30,450 nucleotides of DNA from Anaerolineales bacterium (lineage in GTDB: Bacteria > Chloroflexota > Anaerolineae > Anaerolineales > Villigracilaceae). A program made the translations under genes and the position numbers. The notes beneath the pieces are model-generated. The model searched no databases and was not told the origin of the DNA. It saw only the letters and a list, made by a program, of their open reading frames with translations. This document shows, one piece after another, positions 1 through 8,639 of the stretch (its first letter is position 1; the number at the start of each line of letters is the position of its first letter). The DNA is taken from NCBI GenBank assembly GCA_016928525.1, contig JAFGKO010000159.1:1-30450 (forward strand), read 5' to 3'.

Positions 1-38
1 GCTACATCTGCATAGTGTGTCTTTTCTGCTTTGTTCAT
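1..38 (-). CDS. start of an unidentified protein, cut by the window edge
   Basis: Only the first dozen codons are visible, beginning M-N-K-A-E-K-T-H-Y-A-D-V. The call rests on an ATG at 38-36 with a good -10-like hexamer (TAAAAT, minus strand 50-45) six bases before it. This is the same tight spacing seen before other genes here. It is divergent from the pyrophosphatase gene at 218. Too little is present to assign a family, and it could be a chance open frame. Confidence 0.3.
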   Translation of the reverse strand, partial: MNKAEKTHYADV

Positions 39-202
39 GCTTACATTTTACACTTCAATGAAGGTTTAGAGATAGGTTCTTAGTGAACGCCGCCAAACTC
101 GGTGTTTATCCGCCATTTGGCAGGTTACGGCTTATGGGCGGCAGTAGATCAATAACAGATAAAATAATTGTAACCTGATATTCCTAAACTGCAGAATGCC
201 AA
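39..202. other. intergenic region between divergent starts
   Basis: No convincing gene is seen here. The segment lies between two divergent start codons and should hold both promoters. It contains a loose inverted pair, GCCGCC near position 90 and GGCGGC near position 137, separated by about 40 bases. This could be a regulator site or a degenerate repeat; nothing more specific is supported. Confidence 0.3.
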
Positions 203-208
203 TATAAT
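203..208 (+). promoter_or_regulatory. -10 box of rdgB, probable leaderless promoter
   Basis: A perfect TATAAT lies nine bases before the ATG at 218. Transcription would be expected to start at or next to that ATG, and no Shine-Dalgarno sequence lies between. No clear -35 hexamer is found 16-18 bases upstream. Confidence 0.5.
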
Positions 209-217
209 CATGACACT

Positions 218-865
218 ATGCAGAAACCAAAGCTCCTGATCGCCACCAACAACCAAGGCAAACTGGAAGAAATCCAGGCCATCTTGAAAGACTTAAAAGT
301 CGAATTGCTCTCCCCCGCCGACCTGGGCCTGGACCTGGACGTTGAAGAAGACGGCCAGACCTACGCTGAAAACGCCTCGAAAAAAGCGCTGGCTTTCTCC
401 CAGACCAGCGGCCTGACGTCTCTGGCCGACGACTCCGGCCTGGAAGTGGAAGCTCTGGGCGGCAGGCCAGGCCTGCATTCGAACCGCTTTGGCCCCCCTC
501 TTACTCTCCCCCCATTTTCCCCAAAAATGGGGGGAGGCGGAGGGGGGCTTACAGACGCAAGCCGGCGCGCCTTCCTGCTGCAAAACCTTAACGGCAAGCC
601 TCGTCCGTGGGTGGCAAGGTTCAGGGCAACGGTAGCAATTGCAAGCCCGGGAAGAAGCGTGCAACTCGTTGAGGGGGTTTGTCCCGGTGAGATCATCCCC
701 GAGGAACGCGGGACGGGCGGCTTTGGCTATGATCCTATTTTTCTGTTAGCAAATTCAAATAAAACCATGGCCGAATTAGAAATGGACGAAAAAAATCGCT
801 TGAGCCATCGTGGTCAAGCGATTCGCAATGCCATTCCTATGCTGATCGAGCTTTTGGAAACCTAA
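218..865 (+). CDS. rdgB: RdgB/HAM1 family XTP/dITP diphosphatase with an in-frame insert
   Basis: This enzyme hydrolyses non-canonical purine triphosphates (XTP, dITP, ITP) to monophosphates and diphosphate, keeping them out of DNA and RNA in the cytoplasm. The family signatures are present in order: ATNNQGKLEE (residues 9-18), DDSGLEVEALGGRPG (71-85), GGFGYDPIF (167-175) and LSHRGQA (195-201). At 215 residues it is slightly long. The extra length lies at residues 92-111, a Pro/Gly-rich stretch encoded by a C-rich/G-rich palindrome. It replaces the short loop that normally joins the HSxRY and TD segments. The substrate and metal motifs are intact, so activity may survive, but this loop sits near the active-site cleft in known structures. 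The gene converges on the hydrolase gene and shares its stop-codon bases (863-864). Confidence 0.93.
   Translation: MQKPKLLIATNNQGKLEEIQAILKDLKVELLSPADLGLDLDVEEDGQTYAENASKKALAFSQTSGLTSLADDSGLEVEALGGRPGLHSNRFGPPLTLPPFSPKMGGGGGGLTDASRRAFLLQNLNGKPRPWVARFRATVAIASPGRSVQLVEGVCPGEIIPEERGTGGFGYDPIFLLANSNKTMAELEMDEKNRLSHRGQAIRNAIPMLIELLET
493..547. repeat. palindromic repeat inside rdgB
   Basis: An imperfect inverted repeat with arms of CCCCCCTC, a short spacer and CTCCCCCCATTTT, mirrored by AAAAATGGGGGGAG and AGGGGGG. It keeps the reading frame open and encodes a Pro-rich then Gly-rich peptide. The surrounding conserved RdgB sequence resumes directly on both sides. Confidence 0.75.
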
Positions 866-1626
866 TATGGAATTTGATCCAGGAAACCGGCCAGCAAACT
901 TGCCACTTCATCCGGCCGTTCAACCATAACCATATGGCCTGCTCTCTCAAGAACATGCAACTGCGCCCCCTCGATTTGATCCCTCAAATATTCTGAACGG
1001 TTAGGGGGCGTCATGCGATCTTCACTGCCACAAACAAGCAGCGTGGGAACGTGGATCTTTTTTAAATCATCCATCACATTGAAAGCATCGCAGGCCAGAA
1101 AATCCCCATAAAGAACTGCCTGGCGCGTTTCCGTCATTTGCTGCATGGCCAACTCTTTCAAACGCTCATCGGCTGTAGGACTGTAGGAGTTCTCGACGAT
1201 TGCCTCGACGGCCGACCGGAAGGTGGATGGGTTGGCCGCCATCTCAAGGGTAGCAGGGGCCACCCGCATTTTTGCGCCGCCGCCGAGCAATCCCAGACCA
1301 AGGACGCGCTTTCGGTATTGCAGAGCAAGTGAAATGGCAATGGCGCTGCCCATGGAGAAACCGACCACGACCGCAGCCGAAAGGCGCAGGGCCTTCATAA
1401 ACTCGATAATTGCCTTGCTATATTCCCCAATATCCTGCCTGCCTATCCCCTCCGATTTGCCATGACCGGGTAAATCCAGGCTGAACATGCGTTGTCCGCT
1501 CAAGCGACGGATTTGGGGCGGCCAACTCAGGTGAGAACCGCCGCCGCCATGCAGTAACAAAACAGGCGGGCGGTCTCGCAATTCTTCCCCAGATACAAAG
1601 TAGTGTAAACCAGCTGCAATCGGCAT
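862..1626 (-). CDS. alpha/beta-hydrolase fold protein
   Basis: This is a 254-residue soluble hydrolase of the alpha/beta fold. It has an oxyanion-loop HGGGG (26-30), the nucleophile elbow GFSMGS with Ser91, an acid in CGSEDRM (Asp203) and a base in AGHM (His231), a complete catalytic triad. Its length matches small esterase or C-C bond hydrolase members such as MhpC or BioH relatives. The substrate cannot be told from sequence. It starts six bases after the histidine kinase stop codon and is probably translated from the same transcript. Its stop codon (minus-strand TAG, 864-862) overlaps the rdgB TAA on the other strand. Confidence 0.85.
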   Translation of the reverse strand: MPIAAGLHYFVSGEELRDRPPVLLLHGGGGSHLSWPPQIRRLSGQRMFSLDLPGHGKSEGIGRQDIGEYSKAIIEFMKALRLSAAVVVGFSMGSAIAISLALQYRKRVLGLGLLGGGAKMRVAPATLEMAANPSTFRSAVEAIVENSYSPTADERLKELAMQQMTETRQAVLYGDFLACDAFNVMDDLKKIHVPTLLVCGSEDRMTPPNRSEYLRDQIEGAQLHVLERAGHMVMVERPDEVASLLAGFLDQIPY

Positions 1627-1632
1627 GAGGCT

Positions 1633-3384
1633 CTATCGCTTGGCGTGATGCAGGCGGTCTGCCGCTTCTTCAGTAAGCGGAACATAAACCTGGACAAGCG
1701 TGCCCCTGCTATGCTGAGACTGGATATTCAACAAGCCATTGACCATTTCGGTGCGCTCGCGCAGGTTGATCATTCCCAGGCTGCCGCGCTTATCGTAAGC
1801 CTTATTCATCGACTGCACATCAAACCCAATGCCGTCGTCCTGAATTTCAAGTAGCGCAAGCCCGGGTTCCAACTCCTTTAGTCGCACCCAGATATTGGAG
1901 GCTGCAGCATGTTTGCGCGCATTATTTACAGCTTCCTCGACGATGTAGAAGACGACGCCTTGTTTACCCATCTCCATATCCGCAACAATCTTTTCGTTCA
2001 CGTCAATCACGACGTTTTGTCTGTAAGTTTCGCGTATCTTCTCTGCCATGGATTCAAGCGCAGCTGTCAATCCCTGCGACTCAAGGATTAGCGGCCGTAA
2101 GGTAAAGAGCATATGACGGATTTCTTTGGTCGTGCGGTGGGCCAGGTCTTCGATTTTGACCAATTCGTTTAAGGCAGATTTGGTATCCTTATCGAACATA
2201 CGACGCGTCAAATTGATACGCATGGCCATAGCCGCCACAGATTGCGTCGGGCCATCATGCAGGTCCCGCGCCAGTTTCTTGCGCGCTTCCTCATGAACAT
2301 CCATCATACGTTCTTTTTCCTCGATCAGATCCTGGTACAGGCGGGCGTTCTGGATGGCAATCACAACCTGACGGCCAATCATATCCAACAAATCTGTGCG
2401 CTCACGCATAAAGTAATTCGGGTCGGCGTGCGCGAAAAGCATTGCCCCATATACATTAAACCCACTACGTAATGGAAAGCAATAAGCCGCAGTGCAATTT
2501 CTCAACGCGATCACCCGCCCCAATTCCGGGTCAAAACTTATATTATCCGTAAGGACAGCCTCACCCTCATCAAGAACCCGCTTCAAAATCCCTTCACTAC
2601 CATTCAACTTGACGTTGAGGTCGGCGCTGGTAAAGCGTCGCGCCGATCTGATCTCAAGTTGATCGCCGTTGAACAACATCATAGCGCTGATCAATCTTTC
2701 ATCTTTTTCAGCATCAGGATCAGGATTCAGCGCAACATAGCCAAGGTCGAGCGCAGAATCCAGTACGCGTTTATAGCTCAGCGTACTTGTCAACGTAGCG
2801 GTAAGCTCGTAGAGAGCATGCCAGCGTTCATTCTCCATGCGTATTCGTCGCTGCTCTTCATCAAGGCGCGTCACCCGGATTTTGCGCAATTGTTCGATCA
2901 ATTTACGGCTGATATACCCAAACAACAAACCAGACCCTACTGTAACAGCAAGTACACCCAGGGATTTCTGCAGAAATACCAGAGAAATAAAACCTGTCCA
3001 AAGGCTGGCAAGTTCCAGCGCAAAAAACAGCCATGCGACAACGAGCGCCCCCAACAGTTCAAAATAAATGGCTCCCATCAATATGGGCAATAACCCGGCC
3101 CAGTAGACCGGCCCGGATACCCCCCCTTGCAGCCAGAAAAACGCGCCTACCATCAAAAAATCGACTGCCAGGCTGATTTGACGGTGATATGAAAATCGCA
3201 AATTCAACCCGGCGAACACCGACATTGCCAAGTTCCAAATGACAAGCCCAATCAACGGCCAAATGGGCGCTTCGGACAGCAACACATCCCCCATTGCCAA
3301 TGAAGCCACCATCCCTAACAATGTTAGCCAGCGCAAGGAGACGGCATACCAGTCTGCAACGTAGGGGGTATCGAATGTACGCAT
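1633..3384 (-). CDS. membrane sensor histidine kinase with GAF domain (HisKA_3, NarL/DesK type)
   Basis: The protein has 583 residues. About five to six hydrophobic helices cover residues 15-157. A coiled linker (160-190) leads to a GAF-like domain (about 195-348), a HisKA_3 dimerisation domain with the phosphoacceptor in ARDLHDGPTQ (His376), and a HATPase_c domain with N-box EEAVNNARKHA (483-493), DDGIGFD (516-522) and GSLGMINLRER (534-544). It should autophosphorylate in response to an unknown signal and pass phosphate to a NarL/LuxR-type regulator. No response regulator is encoded in the window, so its partner lies elsewhere. The start is supported by a -10-like TATTAT six bases upstream. 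Confidence 0.9.
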   Translation of the reverse strand: MRTFDTPYVADWYAVSLRWLTLLGMVASLAMGDVLLSEAPIWPLIGLVIWNLAMSVFAGLNLRFSYHRQISLAVDFLMVGAFFWLQGGVSGPVYWAGLLPILMGAIYFELLGALVVAWLFFALELASLWTGFISLVFLQKSLGVLAVTVGSGLLFGYISRKLIEQLRKIRVTRLDEEQRRIRMENERWHALYELTATLTSTLSYKRVLDSALDLGYVALNPDPDAEKDERLISAMMLFNGDQLEIRSARRFTSADLNVKLNGSEGILKRVLDEGEAVLTDNISFDPELGRVIALRNCTAAYCFPLRSGFNVYGAMLFAHADPNYFMRERTDLLDMIGRQVVIAIQNARLYQDLIEEKERMMDVHEEARKKLARDLHDGPTQSVAAMAMRINLTRRMFDKDTKSALNELVKIEDLAHRTTKEIRHMLFTLRPLILESQGLTAALESMAEKIRETYRQNVVIDVNEKIVADMEMGKQGVVFYIVEEAVNNARKHAAASNIWVRLKELEPGLALLEIQDDGIGFDVQSMNKAYDKRGSLGMINLRERTEMVNGLLNIQSQHSRGTLVQVYVPLTEEAADRLHHAKR

Positions 3385-3390
3385 GATTCA

Positions 3391-3396
3391 ATAATA
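3391..3396 (-). promoter_or_regulatory. -10 box of the histidine kinase gene, probable leaderless promoter
   Basis: On the minus strand TATTAT is followed by six bases and then the ATG at 3384. No Shine-Dalgarno sequence fits between, and no clear -35 is visible. Confidence 0.4.
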
Positions 3397-3448
3397 ACCG
3401 AATTTTTCTCTGACCGACTTACGGAAGACCTTACAAGTTGGTTATGTG

Positions 3449-4177
3449 CTAAATTTCATACCCCATCTTTTGAAGACAGGGGCCAAATCCTTCTGCCAAA
3501 ACAGCTTGCTGCTCAGCAGAATAGGATTCACGGAAACGGCCAATTTTGCCTTTATAGAAATGCAGACCCTGCTGCCCCTCCGCTTTCCCAGGACGATAGT
3601 TTTCGATCACTTCCTGGACTTCCAGCCTGCTCCCGTTTAATCCCAGGAAATCTACTAGACGGGCTGATTCGGTATCGTAGTCCTGCAACAAGTCTTCGTA
3701 GCGGGCAATGAGCACACTCTTCTCAGTCTGCCATTTCTCCCAAATCCCGACGTACTCTTGTATAAACGCCAGCGACTTCTCGAAATCGCTCAAGTGCGAA
3801 AATGCATTTGGGCGTCCCTTTTCTAAAGCCCGTTGGCCGTATTCATAAGCTGAGAGCATGGCATCGCGTGGGTCGCGGTAAATGTAGGTAATCCGCAGCA
3901 GGCCCATCGTCGAGAGCAGACGCGACCAGATCGTCGGCCCGGCGTGTGCTTTGATTACAAACGTCTTACCCGCCAGCGCGGGAACCGTCACCATGGCCAG
4001 CCGTCGCAAAGATAGGACGCCGATATTGCAGTTGACTTCCGTCAAGATGCCCTGTAAGCGATATTGCTCCCGAATATCGCGCGCATCGGCACAGCCTGTG
4101 GTCTTCATCAGGTCGTGGATCAGGTTGTAATGCCAACCCGAACCGGCGCGCGGCATCCCGACAGAAAGGACAATCAT
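3449..4177 (-). CDS. sulfotransferase domain protein (first of three)
   Basis: This 242-residue protein of the PAPS-dependent sulfotransferase fold should transfer sulfate from PAPS to a hydroxyl or amine of an acceptor. The 5'-phosphosulfate loop is MPRAGSGWHYNLIH (8-21). The KxH segment VIKAHAGP (around 75-81) matches the strand that carries the catalytic His. The 3'-phosphate site is YRDPRDAMLSAYEYG, with Arg101 and Ser109. It overlaps the upstream O-antigen-ligase-like gene by four bases, so sulfation of the same glycan is the natural inference. Protein or lipid acceptors cannot be excluded. Confidence 0.82.
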   Translation of the reverse strand: MIVLSVGMPRAGSGWHYNLIHDLMKTTGCADARDIREQYRLQGILTEVNCNIGVLSLRRLAMVTVPALAGKTFVIKAHAGPTIWSRLLSTMGLLRITYIYRDPRDAMLSAYEYGQRALEKGRPNAFSHLSDFEKSLAFIQEYVGIWEKWQTEKSVLIARYEDLLQDYDTESARLVDFLGLNGSRLEVQEVIENYRPGKAEGQQGLHFYKGKIGRFRESYSAEQQAVLAEGFGPCLQKMGYEI

Positions 4178-5649
4178 GCACGTTCCTCCAGTGCGCTTTC
4201 AGAATGAATTCTCGACATACCGGCCAGGATACCCAAGTTTACCCAAATATTGGGCGTAGCGAAAGAGTCCTGCGTGATGTTATAGAGCAAAATTGCCAAC
4301 CAGGAACACAGTCCGGCAATACCAAGAAAACGCAACAGCCCGGGTTTGCGCAAAAATGACAAAGCGTCACCCAGCAAGCCAAATAAAAATGCCAGAAACA
4401 ACGAAAAACCCAGCAAACCGCCCTCGGCCAACACCCGAACGTACATATTTTTCGGATTCGGATACAGGCGGTTGGAAGGGGCCAACTGCCGGGCGATTTC
4501 GGGCACAGTCGTCAAGGCCCAATTGGGCAGGTTGTCGTACATATAAAAACCGCTGGCGCCCAGGCCAACGCCCAGCCAGGGATGTTCGTTGTAGGTGGCC
4601 AGCCCGGCCCAATTATAAGCAGCGCGCGCGCCTGCTGAATTCTCGATGATGAAATCTTCCAGGCTCTCAGCTTGCGAATTCCACAAACGGGCCATATAAC
4701 CTTTTTGCCCCAGGAATAGGAATGCGCCTGTCACGACTGCTACGATCGCCAGGATCAAGCCAAAGCGCAGGTTCATTGCAACCAGCCAGCGCCATACAGT
4801 ACGCTCGCCGCGTTTGAAACCAGTATAGAACCAACGCCAGCCGGAGCGTATCAACCCGCCACCCACCAACAAGAAAGTCAAGCCTGCCGCACCAAGGGCC
4901 GTGACCAGCCCACCGCGCGAATAGGTTGCCAGCAGGAGCAGGCCGCTCAGTCCAAGCAACAGGGCTTCGAGCCATTTGAAGCGGGTGAAGTGCATCTTGG
5001 TCAATACGGCTGCAAACAGCCAGGGCAGGTACACCGTCGCAATTTGTCCCGCAAGCCAGGCCGGTTCGTAGGCCAACCCAGAGACACGGTCCGTCTTGAC
5101 CAGTTCGCGCATCGAGAAAGCCAGTTGCCAGTGCGTGACTGTCACTTTTTTAAGCATCGGTGTGTAAAATGCCAGCGCCTGCACCCCGCTCCAGACAATG
5201 TCCAATAAAAAGCCAGCTAACAACCAACGCACCGAAAATTTCAGATCATCTTCATGACGGTTCATCCAGGCTGCGGTTACAAAAAAGGACAAACCAATGA
5301 TGACTGTCGCCCAGGCGCGGATGGCGCGACCCCAGTAGGATTGTCCACGCAAATCCAGCGGGGCGTGCAGGACCCCGAACATGGTCGCCGCCAAAAGCAC
5401 CAGCAGGAACATCCCCAACACGAGCATGCTCCCCGGCCAGGGAGAAGAGATCTTCTTTCGCAAGAGTTGAATCAGCAAAATGGGTAAGAGTAACACCAGC
5501 GGATAAAATGCCAGCGGCCTGACGTAGGTGGTCTCACCCAACCTCGGAAAGTAGCGAAAGCTGGTGACTGGCAACGTTAGCAGCGTTGCAGCCCACAGAA
5601 TACGCGCCAGCTTTTCGAGATTCTCCGAGGAAAAGGCTGCTCTCTTCAT
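4174..5649 (-). CDS. O-antigen ligase/polymerase family membrane protein
   Basis: This 491-residue polytopic protein has roughly a dozen hydrophobic helices and one large extracytoplasmic loop between about residues 325 and 395. The loop ends in NPKNMYVRVLAEGGLLGF, which resembles the HNxxL...ExG signature near the C-terminal helices of WaaL/Wzy proteins, with Lys where many members have His. Such proteins polymerise or ligate undecaprenyl-linked glycans on the outer face of the membrane. The gene overlaps its neighbours by four bases on both sides: the Wzz-like gene upstream and the sulfotransferase downstream. This three-gene unit makes polymerisation, length control and sulfation of one polymer plausible. 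Confidence 0.75.
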   Translation of the reverse strand: MKRAAFSSENLEKLARILWAATLLTLPVTSFRYFPRLGETTYVRPLAFYPLVLLLPILLIQLLRKKISSPWPGSMLVLGMFLLVLLAATMFGVLHAPLDLRGQSYWGRAIRAWATVIIGLSFFVTAAWMNRHEDDLKFSVRWLLAGFLLDIVWSGVQALAFYTPMLKKVTVTHWQLAFSMRELVKTDRVSGLAYEPAWLAGQIATVYLPWLFAAVLTKMHFTRFKWLEALLLGLSGLLLLATYSRGGLVTALGAAGLTFLLVGGGLIRSGWRWFYTGFKRGERTVWRWLVAMNLRFGLILAIVAVVTGAFLFLGQKGYMARLWNSQAESLEDFIIENSAGARAAYNWAGLATYNEHPWLGVGLGASGFYMYDNLPNWALTTVPEIARQLAPSNRLYPNPKNMYVRVLAEGGLLGFSLFLAFLFGLLGDALSFLRKPGLLRFLGIAGLCSWLAILLYNITQDSFATPNIWVNLGILAGMSRIHSESALEERA

Positions 5650-6290
5650 GCCTTTGTATACTTCGGTTTGACAAATAAAACCAGCAAAGCACCCAACATT
5701 AAAAAGACGACCGAACCCGAGAGCAAATACGTGCCCTGGGAAACACTACGATAAACCGGTAAATCTTCCACCTGCACTGCATCCACCCGGACGAAAGAAT
5801 TCAAGCCAACCTGCGCAGCCAGATCCGCCTGCGCCTGCTCGGTGAAAGCCAACGCCCAAGTCGCAGCGATGGACTCAGCTCGCCCCGGATCGCGGTCATC
5901 GGCGTAGAAATGCCAGCCCGCCTCGGCGGGTTGGCTGAGGGATAACACCTCATCTCGCAAGGTAGAAATATCTACCCCGCTGGCATCCGCCACAACCTGC
6001 ATCACCTCATCTGACCAGGCGATTTCTTCCAACTTGCGCGTTTCACGTTCGAGATAATAGAACTGCTGGCGGTCGGTCTCTGCGGGCCAGGCCTCCTCGA
6101 GGTTGAAATCCACGTTGACAGTCGCCCGCGCACGGTATGTTGGCGGCGCAACATAAAATAGCGCTGCACCCAACAAGGCTCCCGCCAATGCACCTGATAC
6201 CCAGAATCGCCAGGCTTTGAGCAGGCGGATGAGGTCATCAAGGGTGGGCGGGGAAAAAAGAAGATTCATAAAAGTTGCTCTCTTACACAT
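5646..6290 (-). CDS. short Wzz-like chain-length determinant
   Basis: The 214-residue protein has an N-terminal amphipathic segment, a first membrane helix (about 28-48), the Wzz-type PPTYRARATV after it, an external region of about 135 residues and a second helix near 188-206. This is the topology of polysaccharide co-polymerases that set chain length, but the external part is shorter than usual and there is no tyrosine-kinase domain. ATG codons at 6290 and 6269 are both possible starts. The second gives MNLLFSPP and removes a basic, poorly conserved leader. The gene overlaps the ligase/polymerase gene by four bases. Confidence 0.7.
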   Translation of the reverse strand: MCKRATFMNLLFSPPTLDDLIRLLKAWRFWVSGALAGALLGAALFYVAPPTYRARATVNVDFNLEEAWPAETDRQQFYYLERETRKLEEIAWSDEVMQVVADASGVDISTLRDEVLSLSQPAEAGWHFYADDRDPGRAESIAATWALAFTEQAQADLAAQVGLNSFVRVDAVQVEDLPVYRSVSQGTYLLSGSVVFLMLGALLVLFVKPKYTKA

Positions 6291-6312
6291 TGCATAATTC
6301 GTAATGCAAGTT

Positions 6313-7098
6313 TCACAATCCTAACCGCTTCCTACGCCGCCAATTCCATAATGGGGCAACAAGTTTGCGGATGTAATACTTTGCTACAATGATCGAGAAA
6401 AATCCCCCACCGTCACGGTAATGCACACGCAGCATCTCCGGCCAGCAACGGTCATCGGCAGCAATGGTCTTCCCGGATGCGTGAATACGGAAATTTGCCC
6501 AGGTTTGTCCTGGAATATATTTAATCGCTGCACGGGACGCAATCCGCACCCAGAGATCATAATCCATTGCAAAGTAGAATGACGGGTCGAGCGGACCAAC
6601 CGCATGCCACAACTCCGCTCGGAAGAACATGGTCTGCTGCGGGATGTGGACGTAGCCCTGGCGCAAGTGTTCGTAATCCGTTTGCGCCGCGCCAAATTTG
6701 CCGATCACGCGGCCACCCTCGTCAATGAAGTTACAGTCAGCATAAACCATACCAACTTCGGGGTGTTCTTGCAGGTATTTCACCGCTGAAGAGACAGCCC
6801 GCGGTTCGTAAGTGTCGTCAGAATTGATCCACGCTAAAATCTGACCGTTGGCGCGTCCGAAGCCTTTGTTGATAGCGTCAGTCTGGCCTTTGTCAACCTC
6901 GGATACCCACCAGGCCAGTTTGTCCGCATATTTCTCGATGATACTCACACTTCCATCTGTTGAGCCGCCATCCACGATCATATACTCAATATCTGGATAA
7001 TCCTGCCCTAACACGGAACGGACGGTCTCTTCCAGGTATGACGCCTGGTTGAAAGACGGGGTGACTATCGAGACTAACGGCAAATCGTGATCTGACAT
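6313..7098 (-). CDS. GT2 family glycosyltransferase (WcaA-like)
   Basis: This 261-residue inverting GT-A transferase uses a nucleotide sugar on the cytoplasmic side. SIVTPSFNQASYLEET (10-25) and IVDGGSTDGS (41-50) form the nucleotide site, and AWINSDDTYEP (89-99) carries the metal-binding acidic pair Asp94-Asp95. The segment WWVSEVDKGQTDAINKGF is typical of this subfamily and is closely matched in the GT2 at 11151-12107, so the two are paralogues. A membrane anchor is not evident. The sugar and linkage cannot be predicted. The gene follows the GT39 gene with only five bases between. Confidence 0.88.
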   Translation of the reverse strand: MSDHDLPLVSIVTPSFNQASYLEETVRSVLGQDYPDIEYMIVDGGSTDGSVSIIEKYADKLAWWVSEVDKGQTDAINKGFGRANGQILAWINSDDTYEPRAVSSAVKYLQEHPEVGMVYADCNFIDEGGRVIGKFGAAQTDYEHLRQGYVHIPQQTMFFRAELWHAVGPLDPSFYFAMDYDLWVRIASRAAIKYIPGQTWANFRIHASGKTIAADDRCWPEMLRVHYRDGGGFFSIIVAKYYIRKLVAPLWNWRRRKRLGL

Positions 7099-7103
7099 GC
7101 TTA

Positions 7104-8639
7104 CTACTGGATCAACGGATGTTGCAAATCAAAGATGATGTAATCCGGGGTCTGCTCAAGGATCGGGTAGGTATCGAACAGTTTGTCCTTCAACTCCGGC
7201 TGGCTATCGAATTGGTTGAAATTCGTAACAAGAAAGTATTGTTTTCCTTCGATACGTTCAGCAAAGATTTCATCGAACGTTTTTGCCTTACCTGCCAGTT
7301 CCCTAAGATTCTGATCACCCGTAGTTGGCCATTGTTCGGTTATTTTCCAGCCCCAATAGGCCAGGCGATTGCCATAATCTTGAGTCAACCCAACGACAGA
7401 ACTGGTACGTCCCAATTTGTTCGCCAGATCGGCCCAGAACTGTGGTTCATCCCGGTAGTCGTTCCTGACGAAATCTACACGAACGTTCCACATCTCAAAG
7501 CCTATACCAACCAGGATAACCCCCGCTACAGCCAAGCGCACAAAATTGGATGACCCGTTGGTCTCAGTCAAATATTTGAATATCACTTTTCCAACCGCTG
7601 AAAGTGACAGGGAAATAAACACAAATAAAGGTAACTGGTAGTAATTGTGCGTGATGAAATGATAAGAAAATACGAAGCCGTAGATCATATACCCAAATAA
7701 AAGTCCGAGCAAAAGTGATCGATCCTTGCCCGGTTTCACCAGAAATGGCCCCAGCAAAGCCACTAAAAAGGGACCGAAGCCAAGTGTGTTTCCAATCATG
7801 TTCTTCCAGCGAACGTAGAATGTGGGATCTATCCAAAAACTGGGGAAAAAACGCAAATCTGCGGACAAGTTAGAACTTTTTGAAATATATATGCTATCGA
7901 TCATAAAGATAGCCGTTGGTAATGCTGTGATAATTGCCAGCACCCATATCTGCGGATCTTTAATGATTTGCTTCAGTCCGTGGGTTGTCAAAAGGATCAA
8001 AGCGAATGCAAATAGCAAGGGAAATATCGCAACTGTTTTGACAAAAATTGCCATGCCGCTCAACAGGCCAGTAATGACCGTCCATTTCCAGGTTTTTTCT
8101 GCATGCCAACGTTCAAAAGACCATAAACCACCTAAGATTAATCCCACCATCAAAGAATCTGGCTGGAAGGATCGGCTGGCGATCACCCCAAATCCTAAAA
8201 ACAGGTAAAAGGCAAGCGCAACAATAGCGCCATCTACCGAAGCGATGCGACGAGCCAATGAGAACAATGCCAACCCACCCAGCAACCAGTAAACTGACGA
8301 AGCAATGCGTGCCAACCACAAGTGTTCACCGAAGAGCAGGTACAACCCGGCAACAATGGTTTCATTCACAGCCGGCTCAAAAACATCCGCATCTTTCCAT
8401 TGCTGAACGGCTATTTCGCGTTGCCATTCGGGAACATCATTGGCATATTGGTAATACATACCGCGGGCTTTAATCGCCGATAGAAATTGTCGGGTGGGAT
8501 GGAAATCCAACGGCAGGTCGGTTAAATCAACCATGCGAATACCAAATCCCATGATGAAAAGCATAATTACGATTAAATTAACCAGCCATGACCTGCCAAA
8601 GAATGAAACCTGCAGCTTATCAAGCATGTCTTTCACCAT
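7104..8639 (-). CDS. GT39/ArnT-like integral membrane glycosyltransferase, copy A
   Basis: The 511-residue protein has about ten membrane helices. After the first helix a loop reads LPLDFHPTRQ, followed by helices typical of GT39/PMT-fold transferases that use polyprenyl-phosphate sugars outside the membrane. A C-terminal soluble segment carries LTQDYGNRLAYWGW. It is clearly paralogous to the gene at 9550-11112: both share LPLDFHPTRQ, SRSFQPD and DYGNRLAYWGW. It overlaps the sulfotransferase gene upstream by seven bases. The donor and acceptor are unknown. This copy lacks the repeat-encoded insert found in the paralogue. Confidence 0.75.
   Translation of the reverse strand: MVKDMLDKLQVSFFGRSWLVNLIVIMLFIMGFGIRMVDLTDLPLDFHPTRQFLSAIKARGMYYQYANDVPEWQREIAVQQWKDADVFEPAVNETIVAGLYLLFGEHLWLARIASSVYWLLGGLALFSLARRIASVDGAIVALAFYLFLGFGVIASRSFQPDSLMVGLILGGLWSFERWHAEKTWKWTVITGLLSGMAIFVKTVAIFPLLFAFALILLTTHGLKQIIKDPQIWVLAIITALPTAIFMIDSIYISKSSNLSADLRFFPSFWIDPTFYVRWKNMIGNTLGFGPFLVALLGPFLVKPGKDRSLLLGLLFGYMIYGFVFSYHFITHNYYQLPLFVFISLSLSAVGKVIFKYLTETNGSSNFVRLAVAGVILVGIGFEMWNVRVDFVRNDYRDEPQFWADLANKLGRTSSVVGLTQDYGNRLAYWGWKITEQWPTTGDQNLRELAGKAKTFDEIFAERIEGKQYFLVTNFNQFDSQPELKDKLFDTYPILEQTPDYIIFDLQHPLIQ

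Noticed and set aside
6289..6306. Small palindrome TGCATAATTCGTAATGCA between the Wzz-like and GT2 genes
   Set aside because: It could be an operator or a repeat fragment, but it is short, AT-rich and unsupported by any regulator gene nearby.
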